A DNA stretch of 10,346 nucleotides from JBAWAP01 sp049589355 (GTDB taxonomy: Bacteria; Chloroflexota; Anaerolineae; VGOG01), in assembly GCA_049589355.1 (NCBI GenBank), contig JBAWAP010000315.1:1-10346 (forward strand), in the 5' to 3' direction. Positions 4,584-10,346 of this stretch are shown piece by piece. The notes below the pieces were generated by a model. That model was not told where the DNA came from, made no database searches, and was given only the letters and a program-made list of their open reading frames with translations. The translations under genes were made by a program, and so were the position numbers. The stretch's first letter is position 1. Each line of letters opens with the position of its first letter.

Positions 4584-7500
4584 ACCTTTTGCCCCTGCGC
4601 GATCTGATAATCTCCAAGCCCAGACCGGAGACAACGCTCTCCTTGGTCCCAGCCTTTCGGGAGCAGCCCAAGGGGACGGTGGAAACCTATCTCTTCACGG
4701 ATACAATCCGGCATCACTTCACGGAGATCCTGGAGACCGTGGCCACAGGCAGGGGCCAGGGTTTCTGGATCCAGGCCGAGTACGGCGCGGGCAAGACCCA
4801 CTTCCTGGCTGCCCTGGCCGCGCTCTTGGCAAATCAGCAAGGCGACCTGTGGCCGGCCGTGCAGGACGAAGAGGTCCGGCTCTACCAGCGACGCCTGCAG
4901 GAGAGCCGTCTCTTCCCGGTGGTGGTTTCTTTGCGCGGCATGGGCCAGGCCGATACTCTCACCGGACGTTCCCTTGTGGACGTCCTCTTGGAGAATGGCT
5001 TCCAGGAGGCTGTGACCGCCGCGGGCCTGAGCGGTCAGGTGCAGGTAACTGCCGCCGAAGACCTGGTGGCCTGGCTGGAGAACCAGGCATCGCCCGCCTT
5101 GCGCCAGGACGTGGAGGCTTTCGTGCGGCATAAGACAGGCCGACCACCCCAGGAATACCGAGCCTATGAAGGCACAGGTGCTCTGGCGCGCCTCATTGCC
5201 GAGTATTGCCAGGAACATGCCATCACCCCGACCATCGCCGCCAGTGTGAAGGACCGCCTGGCCTACCTGTATCGCCAGATCACGAGCTTGCCCTCACACC
5301 GTTACAACGGCCTTCTGGTGGTCATTGACGAATACGAGGGGTGGGAGAAGACCCACGCCAGCCCTGCCGCCCGCGCCCACGACGAGGACGTTCTGGAGAC
5401 CCTGGCCTATCTCCTGCCTCGTGACCTGGGCTACAGCGTCTATACCATCGTGGCCTCCCAAAGCGCGGCGCCGGCCAAGTTGCAGGGCGGCCAGGCAGGG
5501 GATCGTTTTATTCCCATTCCTCTGCTGGCCTCCCAGAATGAGCGTGACTACGACATCATCGTCTCCCGCCGGGTGCGGGGCCTCAACGAGGATCGCCTGC
5601 CGGAGATCAGAGATCACTACGACTACTGCCGCCAACAGTTTGATTTCGCCCAGAACCTGACGGAACAGGAGTTCAGAGATATCTTCCCCTTCCAGCCCCG
5701 CTGCTTTGAGGTGGCCCGTCACATCACCGCCCGGGACCTGCCCACGGCCCGCTCTGGCATCATCGTCTTCCACGAGGCCATCAGCCACGCCGAACTGTTG
5801 AGGCGGGAGATGCTGATCCGGGTGGCCGATCTCCTGAAGAGTCCTCACCTGGTAGACGATTGTCTGTCTACGCCGGTCTACCGGGAGGCCTACAACGCCT
5901 ACAAAGTGGCCAAAGAGGCCCTGCCCACCCTGGAACTGGACGATGCTGACAGTCCCCTGGCCCAGGCCATCCTGGACACCCTTTTTCTCTGGTACCTGGC
6001 CTACATGGAGCGGCCCCGCCCCATGAGCCTGAAGGACCTGGCTCAGGCCACCCTTACTACCTCTGACTTCTTGCAGGCGGAGGACAACGTGGCCCTGGTT
6101 CTGGCCCAGATGCAATCGCTGCCCCAGGTCTGCTTTGAGAACCAGCAAGCCAGTTTCACTCCCGCCGGCGGCGAAGGCCCGTCTGTGGTCGCTCTGTTCA
6201 ACGAGTATCGCCGCCGCGCCCAGGCCGATTCTTACGCGGTCAGTTCCACCTGGACGAATAGCTTCTTCCTGAGGCCTCAAGAGACTCAGGGTTTGCCGGG
6301 CCTCTTCAGCGACTTCGCCCCCGACGAGCCGGTCCAGCGCCAGTTTGAACATCGCAACCTGGTCTACAGCGGCCAGGTGATCGTGGCCTCCCGCTGGCAA
6401 CTGGATTGGGGCCTGCCGCTGCCCAAGGAGGACCTGCACTTCCGGGTGGTCATTCTCACCTCAGAGGCGGCCCAGGCGGTATCGCCGCAAGACCTGCAGG
6501 ACCGCCGCATCGCCGTGGTCGTTCCATCCCCCTTGGACGAAGAGGCCACCCGCGCCGCTGCCGATTACCTGGCCTGGCAGCGGATGAACGAGGACTATGC
6601 CGTGGATAAGCGCAACGGCAAGGACGCCGACCCGGCGCGCGCCTGGCTGGCCGGCCAACGCGGTACGGTGTTGGCCAGGCTCATAGACACCCACCTGCGC
6701 CAGTACCAGAACGGACGCGTGGTAACCAAAGATAACCTGGGCATCAGCGCCCGTACGGCTTTTGGCCTGACCAGCAACGACCGGCGCATCGGCGCCATCC
6801 TGGAGCAACTCCTCATGGCGGCTTATCCCCAACTCCCCGTAGACTGGGAGCGGCTGCGGGGACCCCTGCGCCCCGCCGAGGCCAGCCGGGTCTTTGACGG
6901 CTACTTCGCCCCCAGTCCCCGCACCGCCGACACCGCCGCTGCCCGCAACTTCGGCGTGGCCCTGGGCTTCTCCCACGCGGAGAAGCCGTCTCATTTTGCT
7001 CCCCAGCAGAGCAAGGCTTTGGACCTCATCGCCCATCACCTGGAAGAGCGGAAGGGGGAACTCCCCGTCTGGCGGCTCTACGAGACCCTGGCCAATCCGC
7101 CTTACGGCCTGCCCTACGTGGTCATCCAACTCTACCTCTTGGCCTTCCTGCGCCGGGGCGACCCCAAGGTGGAACTGACCCTGAAGCGGGACCACAAACT
7201 GCGGATGCGAAGTGGTCAGCCGGTGGCGCGGGATCGCCTGACCGCCACCAGCCTGGTGGACCTGGACTTCCGGTCCGGCCTGGAGCGGGGCTTTGACGCC
7301 CTGGTGGCCGCCGCTGGCCCCTCCTGGAACGATACCCTGGCCTACGGCCGGGAGATCGCCGAGGGCCTGCGCGCCACTACCGACCCGGCCGACGCCGAGC
7401 AACAGGCGCAACACCTGGCCACCGCCCTCTCCCGTCTCAAGGAGGAGGTTGCCGATACCCGCCCCAATCTGGCCTCCCTGCAGAAGGCCCTGGACGGCCG

Positions 7501-8515
7501 CCTGCCAGAGAACGACACCGCCGCCCTGCATCGCCTGGACGACCTTTACCTGACGGCCGGCGCCGACTACGCGACCTTCTACGAGCGGGCCACTGTCACC
7601 TACAAGACGCCGGACGACCTGCGGGATGACCGCCGCGCCTTTGAGCGTCTGAAGCAACTCTCCAATCTGGCAGCGGAGATCATCAGCGCCAAACGTTACC
7701 TGGAGGACGTTCAACCGCGCCAGAGTGACCAGGAATTGGCCGCCGACCGGTTCACTCTACTGGGGCAGCTCTCTCTGGATAGCCTGGCGGCCCAACCCAA
7801 CCTGTGGGCCGGCCTGAAGACCAACTTTGAGACCTTCCAAGGCCGTTACCGCAATGCCTACCAGAAGCACCATCGGGATACCCAGGCCGAACTGAAATGC
7901 CTGCAGGACTCCCTGGCCGAGGCGCCCCGCCGACTTCAAGCCCTGGCCCTCCTGAACAGCATCAGCGAACTGGGCACGCCCCGGGGCGAAGACCTGGCCG
8001 GCCGCTTTCAGGCCCTTCAGCAGCGGCTGCAGCCCTGCCCGGCGCCCTTCAACACGCTGACTCTGGAGATCTCACCGGTCTGTCCCCAGTGCGGGCTGAC
8101 CCTTACCGCTGAGGCGCCCCGGACCGAGGTGGAGGGCTTCCTGCGCGACCTGGAACGCGCCCTGACGGAGCAGCAGCGCTGCCTGGCCTCCGAGGCCATC
8201 CGCCGCGTCCTGGCCAGGAGCCGGGAGACCAAGGTGACCACCTTCGTTCAGGTGGTGCAGACCGCCAACCTGGCCGCCCTGGTGGACGTGATGGATGAGG
8301 AGTTGGTTACCTTTATCCGGGTGCTCCTGGCCGAAGAAGAGGTGGGCACCGGCGAGACCGACGTGCTGCATCGTTTTGCCCAGGATTATCCCACTTTGGA
8401 GGAGGCCGATCTCCCCAAGGCCGTGGCGCACTTTGAGAAATTGCTGCAGGAGGCCTTCGCCGAGGCCCGCCAGGCCAACCCCGAGAAGAAGGCGGTGCGG
8501 CTGACGCTGCGATGA
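4580..8515 (+). CDS. BrxC/PglY-like large P-loop ATPase (DUF6079-like)
   Basis: A 1311-residue ATPase, the size of BrxC/PglY. A leader LRDLIISKP and VETYLFTDTIRHHFTEIL (34-51) correspond to the E-Y-V-x-T-x-x-L segment in front of the P-loop in BrxC. Walker A is AEYGAGKTH (66-74) with Lys72 and Thr73; Walker B is VVIDEYEG (247-254) with Asp250 and Glu251. The middle is helical, and the C-terminal third is coiled-coil-rich with a C-x14-C-x2-C motif (Cys1153, Cys1168, Cys1171; PVCPQCG), suggesting a partial zinc ribbon. BrxC/PglY-type ATPases are needed for both host methylation and phage exclusion in BREX. The start follows AGGAGA (4565-4570) and overlaps the previous stop. GC content and codon use are high and even, as in an old resident gene. 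A relative of DUF499-type anti-phage ATPases is the main alternative. Confidence 0.7.
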   Translation: MNLLPLRDLIISKPRPETTLSLVPAFREQPKGTVETYLFTDTIRHHFTEILETVATGRGQGFWIQAEYGAGKTHFLAALAALLANQQGDLWPAVQDEEVRLYQRRLQESRLFPVVVSLRGMGQADTLTGRSLVDVLLENGFQEAVTAAGLSGQVQVTAAEDLVAWLENQASPALRQDVEAFVRHKTGRPPQEYRAYEGTGALARLIAEYCQEHAITPTIAASVKDRLAYLYRQITSLPSHRYNGLLVVIDEYEGWEKTHASPAARAHDEDVLETLAYLLPRDLGYSVYTIVASQSAAPAKLQGGQAGDRFIPIPLLASQNERDYDIIVSRRVRGLNEDRLPEIRDHYDYCRQQFDFAQNLTEQEFRDIFPFQPRCFEVARHITARDLPTARSGIIVFHEAISHAELLRREMLIRVADLLKSPHLVDDCLSTPVYREAYNAYKVAKEALPTLELDDADSPLAQAILDTLFLWYLAYMERPRPMSLKDLAQATLTTSDFLQAEDNVALVLAQMQSLPQVCFENQQASFTPAGGEGPSVVALFNEYRRRAQADSYAVSSTWTNSFFLRPQETQGLPGLFSDFAPDEPVQRQFEHRNLVYSGQVIVASRWQLDWGLPLPKEDLHFRVVILTSEAAQAVSPQDLQDRRIAVVVPSPLDEEATRAAADYLAWQRMNEDYAVDKRNGKDADPARAWLAGQRGTVLARLIDTHLRQYQNGRVVTKDNLGISARTAFGLTSNDRRIGAILEQLLMAAYPQLPVDWERLRGPLRPAEASRVFDGYFAPSPRTADTAAARNFGVALGFSHAEKPSHFAPQQSKALDLIAHHLEERKGELPVWRLYETLANPPYGLPYVVIQLYLLAFLRRGDPKVELTLKRDHKLRMRSGQPVARDRLTATSLVDLDFRSGLERGFDALVAAAGPSWNDTLAYGREIAEGLRATTDPADAEQQAQHLATALSRLKEEVADTRPNLASLQKALDGRLPENDTAALHRLDDLYLTAGADYATFYERATVTYKTPDDLRDDRRAFERLKQLSNLAAEIISAKRYLEDVQPRQSDQELAADRFTLLGQLSLDSLAAQPNLWAGLKTNFETFQGRYRNAYQKHHRDTQAELKCLQDSLAEAPRRLQALALLNSISELGTPRGEDLAGRFQALQQRLQPCPAPFNTLTLEISPVCPQCGLTLTAEAPRTEVEGFLRDLERALTEQQRCLASEAIRRVLARSRETKVTTFVQVVQTANLAALVDVMDEELVTFIRVLLAEEEVGTGETDVLHRFAQDYPTLEEADLPKAVAHFEKLLQEAFAEARQANPEKKAVRLTLR

Positions 8516-8521
8516 AGGCCC

Positions 8522-8550
8522 TTGACAAGGCGGAAGACAGGGAGTATAAT
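8522..8550 (+). promoter_or_regulatory. Perfect-consensus sigma-70 promoter of the AbiEi-methylase unit
   Basis: TTGACA at 8522-8527 and TATAAT at 8545-8550 with exactly 17 bp between them, an ideal housekeeping promoter, starting 6 bp after the ATPase stop. It gives the AbiEi and methylase genes transcription independent of the upstream operon. Such strong promoters normally need a repressor, which the operator at 8565-8587 and the AbiEi-like protein could provide. Confidence 0.8.
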
Positions 8551-8564
8551 GTCTGCGTATGCAC

Positions 8565-8587
8565 AATACAACCATAATAGTTGTGTT
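8565..8587. promoter_or_regulatory. Inverted-repeat operator candidate for AbiEi
   Basis: AATACAAC (8565-8572) and GTTGTGTT (8580-8587) form an 8-bp inverted repeat with one mismatch around a 7-bp AT-rich centre. It begins 14 bp after the -10 element, near or just downstream of the expected transcription start, where a bound protein would block elongation. AbiEi antitoxins are known to repress their own operon by binding inverted repeats at the promoter, so this is the natural binding site. Confidence 0.5.
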
Positions 8588-8612
8588 ATTCTTGTAGGAA
8601 CACAGGCCAACG

Positions 8613-9434
8613 ATGGACACTCTGCGTCTCAGCCACCTGGAACAGACCGCCTACTTTGCCGCTCTTCGTCAAGGCGTACACATCCTGGATGCCGAGCGCG
8701 TTAGCCAACTGCTACGTGTCTCCAGGCCTCATGCAGTCAACTTGCTGGCAAGCATGGCCCGCAAGGGGGCCCTGCATCGCGTGGGGCGTGGCCAGTACGT
8801 AGTCATCCCGTCCGACGTGCTCTACCAGCGCCGGAGTTACGTGGCCGACCCCTATCAAGTGGTAGACGAGTTGATGAAGGGGGATGGTGGACCGGATTAC
8901 TATGTGGCCTACCAGAGCGCTGCCCTGGTTCACGGCGCGGCTTACCAACTTCCCCAGGCTTTGCTGGTAGCCGTTCCCAGCCAGCGCCGGGCCATTTCTC
9001 TGGGCAACAGTCAGATCCTGTTCGTCCAGGTCCGGCCAGAGAAGTTCTTCGGTTACCAGGAGACAACCTATCACGGTTCGTTCTTCCAGGTTTCTGACCG
9101 AGAGAAGACCATCCTGGACTGCCTGGATCGCTTTGACCTCTGCGGCGGCATAGAGGAGGTAGCCCGCACCACCAGCAGCCTGGTGACTCAGGCGGATGCC
9201 GATCGGCTATTGGCGTACCTGCCCCGGATGCGCAACCAGGCGCTCACTCAGCGGTTGGGGCTTATTCTGGAACGGCTGGCCGGCCAGCAGGCGATTTCGG
9301 ATCGTCTCCTGGATGGCCTGGCCGCTCAGGTGGGCAGGCATGTCTATTCATTGGACCCACACGGCCCAGCGGACGGCCCTGTCCATCCCCGTTGGCGCAT
9401 AAGAGAGAATATTGCCCCGGCAGAGGAAACGTAG
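8613..9434 (+). CDS. AbiEi-family type IV antitoxin / transcriptional repressor
   Basis: A 273-residue protein with an N-terminal winged helix (10-66: a helix ending LDAERVSQLLRVSRPHAVNL, then MARKGALHRVGRGQYVVIP) and a C-terminal mixed domain with the DPYQVVDELM, YYVAYQSAALVHGA and SDREKTILDCLDR motifs typical of AbiEi. AbiEi proteins counteract the AbiEii nucleotidyltransferase toxin and autorepress. Here the next frame is only a stub of the toxin (9435-9545), so the protein is an orphan. It has its own consensus promoter and inverted-repeat operator and lies directly before the methylase, 121 nt away through the stub, suggesting a role as regulator of the methylase. The start has only a weak AGG (8604-8606) as ribosome binding site. 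Confidence 0.75.
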   Translation: MDTLRLSHLEQTAYFAALRQGVHILDAERVSQLLRVSRPHAVNLLASMARKGALHRVGRGQYVVIPSDVLYQRRSYVADPYQVVDELMKGDGGPDYYVAYQSAALVHGAAYQLPQALLVAVPSQRRAISLGNSQILFVQVRPEKFFGYQETTYHGSFFQVSDREKTILDCLDRFDLCGGIEEVARTTSSLVTQADADRLLAYLPRMRNQALTQRLGLILERLAGQQAISDRLLDGLAAQVGRHVYSLDPHGPADGPVHPRWRIRENIAPAEET

Positions 9435-9545
9435 ATGCGAATTACCTCCCACCTTATCCGCACCTGGGCCGACGAAGGCAACATCCCAGACCTGACCCTG
9501 GCAGAATTGGATTATCGCCCCCAACCGATATTCAGGTTTTCTTGA
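9435..9545 (+). pseudogene. 36-codon stub of an AbiEii-like toxin gene
   Basis: The ATG directly follows the AbiEi stop. It reads MRITSHLIRTWADEGNIPDL, then TLAELDYRPQPIFRFS and TGA. The A-x-E-x-x-I-P followed by an E-x-D-Y-R-x-x-x-I-x-R-F pattern resembles the first helices of AbiEii/AbiGii nucleotidyltransferase toxins. The catalytic G-G-T and D-x-D region lies further on in real toxins and is absent here, because the methylase starts 10 nt later. It is a deletion remnant, or a small retained peptide that keeps translation coupled from AbiEi to the methylase. Confidence 0.45.
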
Positions 9546-9555
9546 AGGAAACGTA

Positions 9556-10346
9556 ATGACCGACCAGCCCACCGACCTTGCTGCCTTCATCGCCCAATAC
9601 GCCCATCCCTACGACCCGGCCGGCGACACCTACCGCCGGCCGTCCTTCGCTGCGCCCACCAAGGCCGGCAAGAACACGCCCATCTACAACGCCCACTCCT
9701 ATCACACCAAAGTGCCGCCCCAGGGCATCGTGCCCTACCTGGAGCACTACACCGACCGCGGCGACCTGGTGCTGGACCCCTTTTGCGGCAGCGGCATGAC
9801 CGGCGTGGCTGCCCTGATGACCGGCCGCCGCGCCATCCTTAGCGACCTCTCCCCCGCCGCCGTGCACATCGCCCGCAACTACTGCACGCCGGTGGACGTG
9901 GCCGCCTTGAAACGCGAGTTTGAGCGCATCAAGACTGCGGTGAAGGACGAGTTTGACTGGCTCTACGGCACTACCTGCGACCGCTGCGGCGGCCCCGCTA
10001 CCATCCAGTACACCATCTGGAGCGACGTCTTTGAATGTGGCCGCTGCGGGGCGGAACTGGTCTTCTGGGATGTCGCTGTTGACCATGAAACAGCCGAAGC
10101 GCCAAAGGCTTTTAGTTGTCCTCAATGCGGAAAGGTCTGGCGGAAATCTCAACTGGAGCGAAAGCCTGCGGTACCTGTGGTTACCAATTATGAATGTGCC
10201 GCATGCCAACCCATTCGCTCAGATCATGATGTTACATCAGTAGAGCAACAGTTGCTCTTGGACATTGAGACCACACCCATTCCGTATTGGTATCCTCTGA
10301 ACGAGTTCGATACACAATCAGAGCAATACATCAGAGATTCCCTACG
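9556..10346 (+). CDS. DNA adenine/cytosine-N4 methyltransferase with two inserted zinc ribbons (partial, runs off window)
   Basis: Open from ATG 9556 (GAAGGAA at 9544-9550, 5-nt spacing) to the window end, 263 codons seen. Residues 44-60 (YNAHSYHTKVPPQGI) and 74-83 (DPFCGSGMTG, SAM-binding motif I), then ILSDLSP with Asp97 (motif II), identify an amino-methyltransferase with motifs X-I-II first. Cys141/144 with Cys161/164 and Cys188/191 with Cys214/217 give two C-x2-C pairs each, two zinc ribbons inserted after motif II. Catalytic motif IV (D/S-P-P-Y) would lie beyond the window. It is the PglX-role enzyme of the system: host-DNA methylation that marks self. The layout recalls DUF1156-type (BREX-3) methylases, though that domain cannot be confirmed. 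GC content drops from about 65 % to below 50 % after ~10066. Confidence 0.8.
   Translation, partial: MTDQPTDLAAFIAQYAHPYDPAGDTYRRPSFAAPTKAGKNTPIYNAHSYHTKVPPQGIVPYLEHYTDRGDLVLDPFCGSGMTGVAALMTGRRAILSDLSPAAVHIARNYCTPVDVAALKREFERIKTAVKDEFDWLYGTTCDRCGGPATIQYTIWSDVFECGRCGAELVFWDVAVDHETAEAPKAFSCPQCGKVWRKSQLERKPAVPVVTNYECAACQPIRSDHDVTSVEQQLLLDIETTPIPYWYPLNEFDTQSEQYIRDSL

Noticed and set aside
8516..8545. Terminator between the ATPase gene and AbiEi
   Set aside because: Only a short AAGGCCCTT-like pairing is present without a T-tract; transcription may read through.
4385..8620. Long minus-strand frames (up to 417 codons) opposite the ATPase gene
   Set aside because: They are rich in Gly, Gln and Val with no recognisable motif, typical shadows of a GC-rich gene on the other strand; none has a promoter or ribosome binding site.
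9532..10209. 225-codon minus-strand frame opposite the methylase
   Set aside because: The + strand holds clear methyltransferase motifs and zinc ribbons; the minus frame is a low-complexity shadow.

Overview
The window looks like an accessory (defence-island type) stretch of a GC-rich bacterial chromosome, roughly 55-65 % GC. Relic families, codon use and a dispersed palindromic repeat would fit a Chloroflexota (Anaerolineae/Caldilineae-like) genome, but this taxonomic guess is weak. All credible genes read on the + strand.

Region 1 (1-2850) is a small-gene and gene-relic zone. It opens with a rho-independent terminator of an upstream gene and a near-consensus sigma-70 promoter. A probable MazF-type C-terminal relic, a nine-residue minicistron and an intact PAS-domain protein follow. 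Next is the 3' end of a DUF433-like antitoxin gene, whose stop still overlaps a ten-codon stub of its DUF5615-like toxin. Then comes a compact set of three intact genes: a YgiT-type zinc-finger protein, an unknown 116-residue protein and a C39-like cysteine peptidase. Downstream lie degraded copies: a second truncated YgiT gene, a winged-helix tail of an AlbA/RecG-like protein with an internal stop, the last third of a second PAS gene, and a RadC-like start joined to a RecB-family nuclease-like tail.

Region 2 (2850-3332) is an intergenic leader. It holds three 11-bp tandem repeats, a REP-like palindrome and an extended -10 promoter. A ~170-nt transcription unit ends in a strong hairpin plus T-tract and contains a 16-codon ORF with a full Shine-Dalgarno. 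The stop codon of that ORF lies inside the terminator stem, which resembles a ribosome-controlled attenuator in front of the following operon.

Region 3 (3333-10346) is the main system: a BREX/Pgl-like phage-defence operon. A BrxA-like winged-helix protein, a 167-residue protein in the BrxB/BrxF position and a 1311-residue BrxC/PglY-like P-loop ATPase are closely spaced. Next comes an AbiEi-family winged-helix antitoxin with its own perfect-consensus promoter and an inverted-repeat operator. Its AbiEii toxin partner is reduced to a 36-codon stub. Directly behind is a DNA methyltransferase with two inserted zinc ribbons, cut by the window edge. The ATPase module and methylase would form the core of BREX-type methylation and exclusion. 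The orphan AbiEi sits where a controller protein for the methylase would be expected. The PglZ and helicase genes normally found in such systems would have to lie to the right of the window.
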